64,000 bases of DNA from Brevibacillus sp. DP1.3A (GTDB taxonomy: Bacteria > Bacillota > Bacilli > Brevibacillales > Brevibacillaceae), in assembly GCF_013284245.2 (NCBI RefSeq), contig NZ_CP085876.1, forward strand, positions 4,862,001-4,926,000. Reading direction: 5' to 3'. The position numbers and the translations under genes are program-made. Position 1 is the stretch's first letter. The number at the start of each line of letters is the position of its first letter. The notes beneath the pieces were generated by a model. That model worked only from the letters and a program-made list of their open reading frames with translations, did not search any database and was not told where the DNA came from. This document shows positions 52,125 to 61,262 of the stretch, one piece after another.

Positions 52125-52308
52125 GTGAGATAGCTCTCCATCTGACAATTGGTCATTGTGCAGATGACAGTCCTGCATTTGTTCAACGCAGACCCAGCAT
52201 GGAGAAAAGCGGGTTTCCCTCCACACTTCGGCGAATTCCCCTTTTCCGTCCCCTTCACAGATACCCGATCTCAGGGTGGTACTCTTGGTTTTCGCGCCTC
52301 TACCTCAC
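52125..52308 (-). ncRNA. Lysine riboswitch (L box)
   Basis: On the minus strand the conserved L-box blocks appear in order: GTAGAGGCGCG (5' P1/P2 junction), AGAGTA, GAAGGGGACGG, GCCGAAG, GCTGGGTCTG, ACTGTCA and TGGAGAGCTATCT. The P1 stem is GTGAGGTAG (52300-52308) with CTATCTCAC (52125-52133). It controls aspartokinase by transcription termination. Confidence 0.92.
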
Positions 52309-52348
52309 TCCATAATGGAAGTGAGGCTAACTATTCTGTTTGAATCGG

Positions 52349-52377
52349 ATTATATCATGAGTCTAAAAATGGATCAA
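52349..52377 (-). promoter_or_regulatory. SigA promoter of the lysC leader
   Basis: TTGATC (52372-52377), 17-base spacer, TATAAT (52349-52354) on the minus strand, placing the transcript start shortly before the L-box. Confidence 0.8.
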
Positions 52378-52413
52378 TTCCTTTTTAAGAGGATGTTCCA
52401 AAAGTTACATTTG

Positions 52414-54195
52414 CTATGTGTCCAGCTTGCGCAGATGAGTGATGATTTCTTTTGCCAGCTTGTCGCCGATCCCTAATTGACGGAAGTCTTCAACCGTCGC
52501 CTCGCGCATTTTTTTCAGCGAGCCAAAATGAGAGAACAACAGCTTGCGTCGCTTCTCACCGATACCCGGGATCTCATCTAATTGCGAAGAGAGCATCGTT
52601 TTCGTCCGGGATTGTCTGTGGAACGTAATAACAAAACGGTGGACTTCATCTTGGATGCGCTGCAACAAATAAAACTCATAGCTATCACGCCTAAGATTTA
52701 CAGGCTCTGGCGGATCTCCGTACATGAGCTGAGCAGTGCGGTGCTTCTCATCCTTCGCGAGTCCACAGACGGGAATATAGAGACCCAGCTCGTTTTCCAG
52801 CACGTCCATAGCCGCACTGATTTGACCTTTTCCACCATCGATCACAATCAGGTCGGGCATCGGCTGGTTTTCTTTCAGCAGGCGAGAGTATCGACGGAGA
52901 ACGACTTCGCGCATGGAGCCGTAATCATCTGGTCCCTCGACGGTTTTGATCTTGAATTTGCGGTACTCCTTTTTGTCAGGGCGGCCGTCTGTAAACACAA
53001 TCATCGCAGACACAGGCTCTGTTCCCTGAATGTTGGAGTTGTCAAACGCTTCAATTCGATGAGGAACCGGAATCCCTAAAATGTGACCGAGATTGTGTAC
53101 CGCTTGGACCGTACGAGCATCGTCCTTGGACATCAGCGCGAACTTCTCCTGCAAAGCAATACGGGCGTTCTCGGAAGCCATGTTCACGAGCTCATGCTTT
53201 TTGCCTCTTTTGGGAGCGTGGACTTTGATGCCCAGCCACTCACTCAAAAGCTCCGGTTCACTCTCTTGCGGGAGCAAAATTTCTTTTGGCAGCGCATTTT
53301 GCTTGTCGTAGTAGAACTGGCTCACATAAGACATGAAGTCTTCGGTTTCGCTACCGTAGTATGGAAAGGAAGTCGTCTGACGCTCGATCATCTTCCCTTT
53401 TCGCATATAGAACACCTGAATGCACATCCAGCCTTTTTCCACAGCAAACCCAATAATGTCGCGGTCTACCGTATCAGCGAACGTGATCTTCTGCTTCTCC
53501 ATCACCGCTTCGATGCTCTTGATCTGATCGCGATATTCCTTGGCGCGTTCGAACTCCATGTTTTCTGCGGCTTGCAGCATTTTTTCCGTGAGAGTTTGCT
53601 TCATTGCATCATGGCCACCATCGAGGAACCGGCTGATTTCATCCACCAAACGCTGATTTTCCTCTGCCGATACCTCGTACACACAGGGCGCTAGACATTG
53701 TCCCAAATGGTAGTAAAGACAAACCTGCTTGGGCATATTGCGGCATTTGCGCAACGGATAGAGGCGATCCAGCAGCTTCTTCACCTCGGAGGCATCTCCG
53801 GCATTCGGATACGGACCGAAATACTTGGCTTTATCTTTTAATACCTTACGGGTAATCTCCAGGCGGGGCTGTGCCTCATTCGTAATTTTGATGTACGGGT
53901 ACGTCTTGTCGTCGCGGAGCATGACATTGTAACGCGGGTCGTGCTCTTTGATCAGGTTGCACTCGAGGATGAGCGCCTCAATCGCTGAGGATACCACAAT
54001 GTACTCAAAGTCCACGATCTCACTGACCAACAGCTGCGTCTTCCCGTTATGACTGCCTGTAAAATAAGAGCGGACGCGGTTTTTCAGAACCTTGGCTTTT
54101 CCTACGTAAATGATTTCCCCGCTCGCATTTTTCATCAGGTAGCAGCCTGGCTTATCTGGAAGGACGGCCAGTTTATCTTTTAAGGAGCTGTTCAT
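52414..54195 (-). CDS. uvrC: Excinuclease ABC subunit C
   Basis: A 593-residue nucleotide-excision-repair endonuclease that cuts on both sides of DNA damage with UvrB. The N-terminal GIY-YIG domain has [20 protein letters not shown]; a UvrB-binding UVR motif lies at about 200-235; the C-terminal RNase H-like nuclease has [16 protein letters not shown] and [10 protein letters not shown]; a helix-hairpin-helix pair ends the protein ([28 protein letters not shown]). Length matches B. subtilis UvrC. Confidence 0.95.
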   Translation of the reverse strand: MNSSLKDKLAVLPDKPGCYLMKNASGEIIYVGKAKVLKNRVRSYFTGSHNGKTQLLVSEIVDFEYIVVSSAIEALILECNLIKEHDPRYNVMLRDDKTYPYIKITNEAQPRLEITRKVLKDKAKYFGPYPNAGDASEVKKLLDRLYPLRKCRNMPKQVCLYYHLGQCLAPCVYEVSAEENQRLVDEISRFLDGGHDAMKQTLTEKMLQAAENMEFERAKEYRDQIKSIEAVMEKQKITFADTVDRDIIGFAVEKGWMCIQVFYMRKGKMIERQTTSFPYYGSETEDFMSYVSQFYYDKQNALPKEILLPQESEPELLSEWLGIKVHAPKRGKKHELVNMASENARIALQEKFALMSKDDARTVQAVHNLGHILGIPVPHRIEAFDNSNIQGTEPVSAMIVFTDGRPDKKEYRKFKIKTVEGPDDYGSMREVVLRRYSRLLKENQPMPDLIVIDGGKGQISAAMDVLENELGLYIPVCGLAKDEKHRTAQLMYGDPPEPVNLRRDSYEFYLLQRIQDEVHRFVITFHRQSRTKTMLSSQLDEIPGIGEKRRKLLFSHFGSLKKMREATVEDFRQLGIGDKLAKEIITHLRKLDT

Positions 54196-54233
54196 GGCTG
54201 CTCCCTCCTCTTTGCTCTATATCTGCCTTGTAT

Positions 54234-54485
54234 CTATTTGTTCTTGTGGATTGGCTTTTCCAATACATACAGTTCATCTTCTAAGGAACTCATTCGTTCC
54301 ATCAGCAGCTTGCGGCTGTCTTGTACCCCTTGATTGTAATAGAAGGGGCCGAGCTCCTTTGAAAAAAAGGCAATCAACTCTTCCGTCTCCAAATTGCCGA
54401 GTGTCTCCGACCGTTCTTCTATAAAATAGCGCTGTACTTGATGAACAAGATATTCCATTTGCTCTCTCGTCAATTTGGTTGGCAT
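54234..54485 (-). CDS. DUF2164 family protein
   Basis: An 83-residue protein of the DUF2164 family: MEYLVHQVQRYFIEERSETL, EELIAFFSKELGPFYYNQGV, QDSRKLL. Members are small cytoplasmic proteins of unknown function. It lies 38 bases upstream of uvrC and is probably cotranscribed with it. Confidence 0.82.
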   Translation of the reverse strand: MPTKLTREQMEYLVHQVQRYFIEERSETLGNLETEELIAFFSKELGPFYYNQGVQDSRKLLMERMSSLEDELYVLEKPIHKNK

Positions 54486-54565
54486 CGTATCCAGCTTCCT
54501 TCCGTTTTTCGCATCATAAGAGAATATACGTTCTACCCTTCATAGTACCATGGAATCAATACGAA

Positions 54566-54602
54566 AAAAACTGCCGCCTCATTACATGGCGACAGTTTTT
54601 TA
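54566..54602 (-). terminator. Terminator of the liv operon
   Basis: Stem AAAACTGTCGCC / GGCGGCAGTTTT (one G:U) followed by T on the minus strand. Confidence 0.8.
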
Positions 54603-54610
54603 TAGGCAGA

Positions 54611-55324
54611 CTAGTGCTTGCGACCGCCCAAATATGCCTCTTTTACACGCTCGTCGTTTAACAATGATTCTCCTGTACCGTCCAATACGATTTGCCCTGC
54701 CTCCAGTACATACCCGTAATCAGCGATTTTGAGGGCCTGTTTGACATTTTGCTCCACGATGAGGACGGTTGTACCTTCCGCATTGATTTCTTTGATCACC
54801 TTGAAAATGTCCGACACCACAATGGGAGCCAAACCCATCGACGGCTCGTCCAAAAGTAGCAGCTTCGGTCGAGACATCAATGCGCGGGCAATGGCTAGCA
54901 TTTGCTGCTGACCGCCAGACATCGTCCCTCCCAATTGAGAAAGCCGTTCCTTGAGGATAGGGAACCAGATCATCATCTTTTCCATGTCGTCCTTGATTCC
55001 TTGTGCATCGTTGCGCTGGAATGCACCCATCTCCAGGTTTTCCAGCACGGTCATCTTCCCGAGGATCGCACGCCCTTCTGGTACCAAAGCCAGTCCGGCT
55101 TTTACGATCTGATGAGGTCTCGAACCCTCTATACGTTGACCACAAAACGTAATCGTCCCTGCTTCAGGCTTCAGTTGACCTGCGATCGTACGCATGGTTG
55201 TGGTTTTCCCCGCTCCGTTCGCCCCGATTAGCGAGACGATTTTGCCCTCAGGCACTTCCAGCGTGATCCCACGAATTGCCTTGATTTGACCGTAGGAGGT
55301 CGTCAAGTTTTGTATGTTCAGCAT
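54611..55324 (-). CDS. livF: Branched-chain amino acid ABC transporter ATPase LivF
   Basis: A 237-residue ATPase: Walker A LIGANGAGKTT, signature MSGGQQQMLAIARAL, Walker B LLLLDEPSMGL, and the LivF-type ending with DERVKEAYLGG. The start is ATG 55324, one base after the livG stop and 9 bases after AAGGAGG. Cytoplasmic partner of LivG, driving uptake by LivHM. Confidence 0.92.
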   Translation of the reverse strand: MLNIQNLTTSYGQIKAIRGITLEVPEGKIVSLIGANGAGKTTTMRTIAGQLKPEAGTITFCGQRIEGSRPHQIVKAGLALVPEGRAILGKMTVLENLEMGAFQRNDAQGIKDDMEKMMIWFPILKERLSQLGGTMSGGQQQMLAIARALMSRPKLLLLDEPSMGLAPIVVSDIFKVIKEINAEGTTVLIVEQNVKQALKIADYGYVLEAGQIVLDGTGESLLNDERVKEAYLGGRKH

Positions 55325-55325
55325 C

Positions 55326-56087
55326 TTATTCATCCTCCTTGCCGAGGTAGGCTTCAATCACATCTGGATTGTTTTGTACCTCTGCCGGGGTGCCGTCAGC
55401 AATTTTGACCCCAAAGTTGATACATACGACCTTTTCACACAGGTTCATGACCAATCCCATATCATGTTCGACCAACAGGACCGTCGTCCCGTCATCGCGA
55501 ATTTTTTTGACCAGCTCCATGAGCGCTTTTGTCTCAGTCTCGATCATTCCGGCAGCAGGCTCGTCCAAAAGTAAAAGCTTTGGCTCAGTAGCCAGTGCCC
55601 GTGCAATCTCCAGGCGCCGTTGTTGACCGTAGGCCAAAGTATCCGAGCGCACATCTGCAATGTCAGACAAGCCTACGAATTCGAGAAGCTCCTCTGCTTT
55701 TTTGGTAACCGCCTTTTCTTCCGCACGTTGTCCGGGTGTTTTCAAAAGGGATGCCCAGAAGCCTGCCTTCATGCGCGAGTGGCAGCCTACCTTCACGTTG
55801 TCCAGCGCACTCATGTGACCGAAGAGGCGAATATTTTGGAACGTCCTCGCAATCCCCATTTCGGTAATTTTGTTCGGCGCTATTCCATTTAGCTTTTGTC
55901 CGGCAAAAGAAAAAGTACCCGTCGTTGGTTCGAATATACCCGTTGCCATATTGAAAATGGTCGTTTTCCCCGCACCATTCGGTCCAATCAAGCCGACAAT
56001 TTCGCCCTCTCCGACGGAAAAAGAAACGTCACGAAGAGCGGTGATGCCGCCAAAGCTTTTTCCTACGTTCGCAAGTTCCAGCAACAT
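55326..56087 (-). CDS. livG: Branched-chain amino acid ABC transporter ATPase LivG
   Basis: A 253-residue ATPase: Walker A GLIGPNGAGKTTIFNMATG, signature LAYGQQRRLEIARAL, Walker B LLLLDEPAAGM and the C-terminal GTPAEVQNNPDVIEAYLG typical of LivG. Start ATG 56087 overlaps the end of livM. Confidence 0.92.
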   Translation of the reverse strand: MLLELANVGKSFGGITALRDVSFSVGEGEIVGLIGPNGAGKTTIFNMATGIFEPTTGTFSFAGQKLNGIAPNKITEMGIARTFQNIRLFGHMSALDNVKVGCHSRMKAGFWASLLKTPGQRAEEKAVTKKAEELLEFVGLSDIADVRSDTLAYGQQRRLEIARALATEPKLLLLDEPAAGMIETETKALMELVKKIRDDGTTVLLVEHDMGLVMNLCEKVVCINFGVKIADGTPAEVQNNPDVIEAYLGKEDE

Positions 56088-56088
56088 C

Positions 56089-57051
56089 CTATACTCCCCC
56101 CTTCGCTTCCTTATCCGATGACTTGCCCCGACGACGCTTGAACAGCTTCTGGAACGTGTCGGCACCGATCAAGCCATGCGGGCGGAACGCCATTACACCG
56201 ACCATGATCAAACCGTACATGAGCATTTTGTACTCGGCCAAACCACGCAGTACCTCTGGCAATGCCGTGAGAACCAAGGCACCAAACAGCGGTCCCCATA
56301 CGACTTCGCTACCTCCGATCACGGCATAAGACAGAATCTCTACAACTTTATGGTAGTTAAAATCATCTGGCGTAATGGTCGTCGTAATGTGAGCGAACAA
56401 TCCTCCACACACCCCTGCCAAAATTGAACCGATCACAAAAGCAAGCATTTTATAATAGTTGACTTGCAATCCCATCGCTCGTGCCGCCGTTTCATCTGCT
56501 TTGATCGCTTCAAAAGCACGCCCAAGACGCGAACGGTTCAAACGCAGCGTCAGGAAAAGAACGAAGGCAAACAGGAGCAGCATAAACACAAAGGTCGATA
56601 ATGACTTCATTTGCATGACCGAAATACCAAAGGTTTGCGCTTTTAACCCCATTGCTTTTTCAAAATCGTACAAGTAATTGCCAATCGATTGAAGTCCGGT
56701 CAATCCGAGGGCGCCATTCGTAATTTCCATATTAAGAAAAATAACGCGGATCACTTCACCAAAGCCAAGCGTAGCAATAGCCAGGTACAAGCCATGGAGC
56801 TTCAATGTCGGAGCACCGATCAAGAGTGCAATCAGCCCAGCCGCCAGTCCTCCGATTATGATGGCGATAAACAGAGGCATGTCCGCTTGCTTTGTCAAAA
56901 TACTCGCCGTAAAAGCACCAATGCTCATAAAGCCCGCATGGCCCAAGGAAAGCTGGCCCGTCGAGAGCGTAATGTAAATACTGATCGCTAAAATACTGTT
57001 TAACAAGATAAAAGTCAGTACCTGTAAGTTATATGGATTGAGAATGTCCAA
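56089..57051 (-). CDS. livM: Branched-chain amino acid ABC transporter permease LivM
   Basis: A 320-residue permease with about nine helices; LivM features include SLGHAGFMSIGAFTASIL, LAIATLGFGEVIRVIF and the coupling segment DETAARAMGLQVNYYKMLAF. The start is TTG 57051, 8 bases after GGGAGG; the longer open frame reaches back into livH. Forms the channel with LivH. Confidence 0.9.
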   Translation of the reverse strand: MDILNPYNLQVLTFILLNSILAISIYITLSTGQLSLGHAGFMSIGAFTASILTKQADMPLFIAIIIGGLAAGLIALLIGAPTLKLHGLYLAIATLGFGEVIRVIFLNMEITNGALGLTGLQSIGNYLYDFEKAMGLKAQTFGISVMQMKSLSTFVFMLLLFAFVLFLTLRLNRSRLGRAFEAIKADETAARAMGLQVNYYKMLAFVIGSILAGVCGGLFAHITTTITPDDFNYHKVVEILSYAVIGGSEVVWGPLFGALVLTALPEVLRGLAEYKMLMYGLIMVGVMAFRPHGLIGADTFQKLFKRRRGKSSDKEAKGGV

Positions 57052-57065
57052 TGTCTGCACCTCCC

Positions 57066-57941
57066 TTACGCTTTGCGTCCAAATAGTCCTTCCGGCTTCA
57101 AGAGCAAAATGAGAATGATCAAGCCAAAAGCAACCGCATCCCGATACGACGAGTCTCCGTACGCGACAGTAAACACCTCGATAATCCCGAGCAATACGCC
57201 ACACACCATGGCTCCAGGAATGCTGCCTACTCCGCCTAATATCAAAACAGCCAAACCTTTGAAGCCAAGCGTCATCCCCATCGTCGGAATGAGAGCAGAG
57301 TACGCCATCCCGATCAATATTCCGGCGACGCCTCCCAGTGCCGAAGCAAGCATAACGGTCACGACAATGACCATGTTCGTGTTAATCCCCAAAAGATTTG
57401 CAGTATCCGTATTTTCAGCCGTCGCGCGAATCGCTTTTCCCATTTTCGTTTTTTGAATCCAGAAATGCAGGACAAACATCAGCAACACAGAAATCCCCAA
57501 AATAACGAGATCGACGCTGCGAATTTGAATGAGCCCCAAGTCAAAAGTGGTATCCCCAAAGGATTGTGGGAACGCACGGGAGTCAGCACCGAAAAACTTG
57601 TGCATGGCTTCCTCCATCAAAATGGCAAATCCGATCGTACTGATCAAGGATGCCAGATGGGGTACATTTTTTTTACGAAGGGGGCGAAGCGCTGTATACT
57701 CCAGCACGAGACCCAAAATGGCCGATATCACGATCGCCACGATCAGCGCTACCCCTAAAGGCATATTCAGGCTGGTCATCAATACCAAGCCAACCAGTGA
57801 TCCAAAAATAAAAATTTGGCCGTGTGCCATATTAATGATTCCCAAGACACCAAAAATGAGCGTATAGCCCAATGCAATCAATGAATAAGTGCTACCAACT
57901 GTCAAACCGTTGACTAATTGCTGCCAAAACAAATGCCTCAC
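57066..57941 (-). CDS. livH: Branched-chain amino acid ABC transporter permease LivH
   Basis: A 291-residue permease: QQLVNGLTVGSTYSLIALGY at the N-terminus, NMAHGQIFIFGSLVGLVL, and the coupling loop ENTDTANLLGINTNM. First membrane gene after the binding protein, 138 bases downstream of it across two hairpins. Confidence 0.92.
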   Translation of the reverse strand: MRHLFWQQLVNGLTVGSTYSLIALGYTLIFGVLGIINMAHGQIFIFGSLVGLVLMTSLNMPLGVALIVAIVISAILGLVLEYTALRPLRKKNVPHLASLISTIGFAILMEEAMHKFFGADSRAFPQSFGDTTFDLGLIQIRSVDLVILGISVLLMFVLHFWIQKTKMGKAIRATAENTDTANLLGINTNMVIVVTVMLASALGGVAGILIGMAYSALIPTMGMTLGFKGLAVLILGGVGSIPGAMVCGVLLGIIEVFTVAYGDSSYRDAVAFGLIILILLLKPEGLFGRKA

Positions 57942-57976
57942 CTCACTGTTAAGTGGTTAACATCCAACGATGATTG

Positions 57977-58042
57977 AGTTATTCTCGCTGGATCAGCAAG
58001 CGAAGAACTTCATCTGGTACTTTCTGATCCAGCGAGATAACT
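57977..58042. repeat. Long inverted repeat between livJ and livH
   Basis: Arms AGTTAT-CTCGCTGGATCAG (57977-57996, one bulged base) and its exact complement (58024-58042) enclose 27 bases. There is no adjacent T tract. It may be an RNA-stabilising or processing hairpin that separates expression of binding protein and permeases. Confidence 0.75.
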
Positions 58043-58047
58043 ATAGA

Positions 58048-58074
58048 AAAAGAAGCCCGGAGCGACCCCGGGCA
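58048..58074 (-). terminator. Terminator-like hairpin after the binding protein gene
   Basis: GCCCGGGGTCGCTCCGGGC followed by TTCTTTTTC on the minus strand; expected to give partial read-through to livH. Confidence 0.8.
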
Positions 58075-58079
58075 CGATC

Positions 58080-59267
58080 CTATTCAAACGGGACGAATTT
58101 GCCTTCTTTTGCGACAACGACAACCGCATCACCAATCGGATTGCGTTTCTCGTCAAAAGACAGTTTGCCGGATACACCCGTGAAGTCTTTCAGCTGAGCC
58201 AATTGTCCACGCAACTCTTCGCGATCTGCTTTTCCTGCGGCAAGCAGTGACTGCGACATGATATACAGCGAGTCATATGCTTGGGCAGCGAACTGGTCAG
58301 GCTTTTTGTTATATTTGGCTTCGAATGCTTTTACGAAGGCTTGTACTTTATCATCTTTCTTTTCAGGGCTGAATGGTGTGGCAACGATTAAGCCTTCAGC
58401 AGCTGGACCTGCAATTTCAAAAACTTTCGGATTATTAAAACCATTTCCACCAAGAATTGTCCCTGTAAAGCCCAGCTCACGTGCTTTTTTCACAACCATA
58501 GAGCCTTCTTTGTACAAAGCGGACACTAGCAAAGCATCTGGGTTTGTTTGCTTCAGCTTGGTCAATTGTGCCGAAAAGTCCACATCTCCATTTGCGAAAG
58601 TCGCTTCACTGGTAATCTCCAAGCCTAGCTTCTCAGCCGTTGCTTTCATGACCTTGTAGCCATTCACGGAGAAGTCATCGTTGGAAGCATGGATGAGTGC
58701 TACTTTTTTCAATCGATTTTTCTCAACGGCTGCTTTCATAGCTGTCGGGATCGCAATGGATTCAGGCAAAGAATTGCGGAACACGTACTCCCCGATATCA
58801 TTGATTCCTTCTGAAGTGTTGGAGATACCAAAAATCGGGGTTTCCGCCTCGTTTGCAACAGGTCCCGCTGCAAACATTTCACCGGAAAGTGTCGGTCCGA
58901 TGATCGCCACGACATTATCCTGATTAATCAGTTTATTTACCGCATTAATCGCGCCTTCTTTTTCTCCGGCGGAGTCTTCAAACTTCAATTCGATCTTGAG
59001 CTTGCCTTTGTTCGCTTCATTCAGCTCACCCAACGCCAGCTCCAATCCTGCTTTTTGTGCTTCTCCATAGGCTGCGCCAGATCCTGAGAGGAAACCAACG
59101 ACACCGATTTTTGCTTGAACCTCTTGTCCATCGGCGCTAGCTGCTTGTCCAGAGCCACCTTCTCCTGCTGCAGGAGCACTTGTATTTCCTCCGCTCGAAC
59201 ATCCGACCATCAATACCGCCCCTAGCGAGATCGCCGCCAGCGAGCGCATCAAATGAAATCCCTTCAT
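58080..59267 (-). CDS. livJ: Branched-chain amino acid binding lipoprotein
   Basis: A 395-residue Peripla_BP_6 family lipoprotein: signal peptide ending LMVGCSS (lipobox Cys 23), then IGVVGFLSGSGAAYGEAQKA and VVAIIGPTLSGEMFAAGPVA, typical of Leu/Ile/Val or amide-binding proteins. GAGGGGG precedes the ATG. It supplies LivHMGF. The neighbouring fatty-acid and etf genes make branched-chain amino acid catabolism a likely context. Confidence 0.9.
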   Translation of the reverse strand: MKGFHLMRSLAAISLGAVLMVGCSSGGNTSAPAAGEGGSGQAASADGQEVQAKIGVVGFLSGSGAAYGEAQKAGLELALGELNEANKGKLKIELKFEDSAGEKEGAINAVNKLINQDNVVAIIGPTLSGEMFAAGPVANEAETPIFGISNTSEGINDIGEYVFRNSLPESIAIPTAMKAAVEKNRLKKVALIHASNDDFSVNGYKVMKATAEKLGLEITSEATFANGDVDFSAQLTKLKQTNPDALLVSALYKEGSMVVKKARELGFTGTILGGNGFNNPKVFEIAGPAAEGLIVATPFSPEKKDDKVQAFVKAFEAKYNKKPDQFAAQAYDSLYIMSQSLLAAGKADREELRGQLAQLKDFTGVSGKLSFDEKRNPIGDAVVVVAKEGKFVPFE

Positions 59268-59309
59268 TAGAAAAGCCCCCTCTATTTTCGAAATAAATTG
59301 AATACAAGA

Positions 59310-59338
59310 AGTTTAATCAAAGTATTCTAAAAACGCAA
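59310..59338 (-). promoter_or_regulatory. Candidate promoter of the liv operon
   Basis: TTGCGT (59333-59338), 17-base spacer, TAAACT (59310-59315) on the minus strand. A 10-bp palindrome AACGATCGTT (about 59383-59392) lies upstream. Confidence 0.5.
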
Positions 59339-59401
59339 TTATTTTCGCTCAAGTAAACTTAATTTTTTGACAAACGATCGTTCAGAATTCTGCATCTAAC
59401 C

Positions 59402-59428
59402 ATAAAAAAAAGCGGCACATTACATGCC
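59402..59428 (-). terminator. Terminator of trxA
   Basis: Stem AAAGCGGCA / TGCCGCTTT with a long minus-strand T run. Confidence 0.85.
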
Positions 59429-59449
59429 GCTTTACTCATTGCATTGCTC

Positions 59450-59767
59450 TTACAGATGTTTGCCTACAGTTGCCATGAGCGCTTCTTTTGGTTGGAAGCC
59501 GATCACTTTGTCAACTGGTTGACCGTCTTTGAATACGATCAGTGTTGGGATAGACATTACGCCAAAACGACCAGCAGAATCTGGGTTGTCATCCACGTTT
59601 ACTTTGACGATTTTGAGCTGGGAGCCCACTTCACCGTCGATTTGCTCCAGTACAGGAGCGATCATTTTGCAAGGGCCGCACCATGGAGCCCAGAAGTCAA
59701 CCAGGACTGTACCGCCTTGCTCTACTTCCTGGGAAAAGTTTTGGTCGGTAGCATTTACAATTGCCAT
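59450..59767 (-). CDS. trxA: Thioredoxin
   Basis: A 105-residue cytoplasmic thiol-disulfide oxidoreductase. Active site WAPWCGPCKM (about residues 26-35), cis-Pro segment GVMSIPTLIVFKDG. Start ATG 59767 has AAGGAGG 8 bases upstream. Gene order etfA-trxA-uvrC is as in Bacillus. Confidence 0.96.
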   Translation of the reverse strand: MAIVNATDQNFSQEVEQGGTVLVDFWAPWCGPCKMIAPVLEQIDGEVGSQLKIVKVNVDDNPDSAGRFGVMSIPTLIVFKDGQPVDKVIGFQPKEALMATVGKHL

Positions 59768-59907
59768 AGAAGTTACCTCCTTGAATTTCAATTACTAAAT
59801 AAAGGTTCCTAACGGTTATCAGTATATCATTCAAACAACAAATTGACTACGCCGCTCCACACTTTGCCCTGCACTTCTCGCTATAGTCTGTCCAGTCTGG
59901 CCGCACC

Positions 59908-60174
59908 TTATTGCCCGACTTGTTTGATCCGGTTGATCTCCCGTTCGTGGTCACTAACTTTCCGATGCAGCAGATCAAGGTCTGCATCGATATGTTTATT
60001 TTGGCGTTCCACTCTGTCTAATCGGCGCGTAGCGTCATCGCGGAATTCGTACATCTCATCCCGAAAATCATACATTTCTTTCTTAAACTCGCGTAGCTCC
60101 TCCTGCGTTTCTTTAACCAATCGGTTATTCTCCGCCACCATGTGTATCAGTTGTTGCAAAAGCTGTTCGCTCAT
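59908..60174 (-). CDS. Small coiled-coil protein, unknown
   Basis: An 88-residue, highly charged, fully helical protein: MSEQLLQQLIHMVAENNRLV followed by heptad-like repeats (KKEMYDFRDEMYEFRDD). The start ATG 60174 follows GGAGAG at 9 bases. It sits between etfA and trxA where B. subtilis has no gene; unrecognised. Confidence 0.6.
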   Translation of the reverse strand: MSEQLLQQLIHMVAENNRLVKETQEELREFKKEMYDFRDEMYEFRDDATRRLDRVERQNKHIDADLDLLHRKVSDHEREINRIKQVGQ

Positions 60175-60239
60175 CCCGATCACCTCTCCTTACTGCCTAT
60201 TATACCAAGCAAGGAAAGAATAAAGTAAGCCTTGCTGAC

Positions 60240-60262
60240 AAAAAAAGCGCCCCAAAAGGAGC
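60240..60262 (-). terminator. Terminator of the etf operon
   Basis: Hairpin GGCGCTCC/GGGGCGC-type (60247-60264 region) with a TTTTTT tail on the minus strand, after etfA. Confidence 0.6.
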
Positions 60263-60282
60263 GCCTTGTTACTGTCTTTCTG

Positions 60283-61242
60283 TTACACCAATACTTTTTT
60301 AAACTCTGCCGTCAGCAATGGCAGCACTTCGAACAAGTCACCTACGATACCGTAATCAGCCACTTGGAAGATTGGCGCTTCTGGATCTTTGTTGATGGCA
60401 ACAATGACTTTCGAGCTGGACATACCAGCTAAGTGCTGAATCGCTCCCGAAATCCCGCATGCGATATACAGATCAGGTGTAACAACCTTGCCTGTCTGTC
60501 CGATCTGCATGGAGTAATCGCAATAGTCTGCGTCGCAAGCGCCACGAGATGCACCAACAGCTGCACCGAGTACTTCCGCCAGATCGTACAACGGCTGGAA
60601 GCCTTCTGCACTCTTCACTCCGCGTCCACCGGAAATCACGACTTTTGCTTCGGAAAGATCTACTTTGCCGCTTGTTTTTCTTACAACATCTTTTACGATC
60701 GTGCGCAAATCCTTGATATCCAATTCAACTGGTACCACCACTGCCGTTTTCGAAGGGTCAGCAGCGCCGATGGCAATGTTGTTTGGACGAATCGTAATAA
60801 ATGTTGTTCCATCAACGAATTTGCGTGATTGCGTCGCTTTTCCTGCATAGATCGGGCGAACGAAGACAGGGCCCGCTTCTACACTTGTTACGTCCGAAAC
60901 CAGACCATAACCGAGTCTCGCTGCTACGCGAGGTGCGATATCACGACCGATCGCGGTGTGACCCAAAACAACTGCGTCTGGAGAAGCCAGTTCAATCAAC
61001 TGCGCGAGTGCCTGCACATACGCATCTGGCGTGTACTGTGCCAACGCTGTATGATCAGCCGTATATACCGTGCTCGCACCGTGATGACCCAATGTCACTG
61101 CATGCGTTGCTGCATTTGCTCCGAATACACCTGCTACGATTTCGCCGCCCTCAGCCAATGCTTGTGCTGCAGTCAATGCTTCCAGCGACACGTTGCGAAG
61201 TTGTCCGTCACGTACTTCTGCCAATACAAGTACTTTTTTCAT
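60283..61242 (-). CDS. etfA: Electron transfer flavoprotein alpha subunit
   Basis: A 319-residue FAD-binding subunit that passes electrons from acyl-CoA dehydrogenases towards the quinone pool. The C-terminal FAD domain contains VVISGGRGVKSAEGF, ASRGACDADYC and PDLYIACGISGAIQHLAGMS-SSKVIVAINKD. Twenty bases downstream of etfB. Confidence 0.95.
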   Translation of the reverse strand: MKKVLVLAEVRDGQLRNVSLEALTAAQALAEGGEIVAGVFGANAATHAVTLGHHGASTVYTADHTALAQYTPDAYVQALAQLIELASPDAVVLGHTAIGRDIAPRVAARLGYGLVSDVTSVEAGPVFVRPIYAGKATQSRKFVDGTTFITIRPNNIAIGAADPSKTAVVVPVELDIKDLRTIVKDVVRKTSGKVDLSEAKVVISGGRGVKSAEGFQPLYDLAEVLGAAVGASRGACDADYCDYSMQIGQTGKVVTPDLYIACGISGAIQHLAGMSSSKVIVAINKDPEAPIFQVADYGIVGDLFEVLPLLTAEFKKVLV

Positions 61243-61262
61243 GGATATCCTCTCCCTCTCGC

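Noticed and set aside
52381..52410. Third copy of the TGTTCAAAAAGTC element (ATGTTCCAAAAGTTAC)
   Set aside because: Only a partial, imperfect match and no inverted partner.
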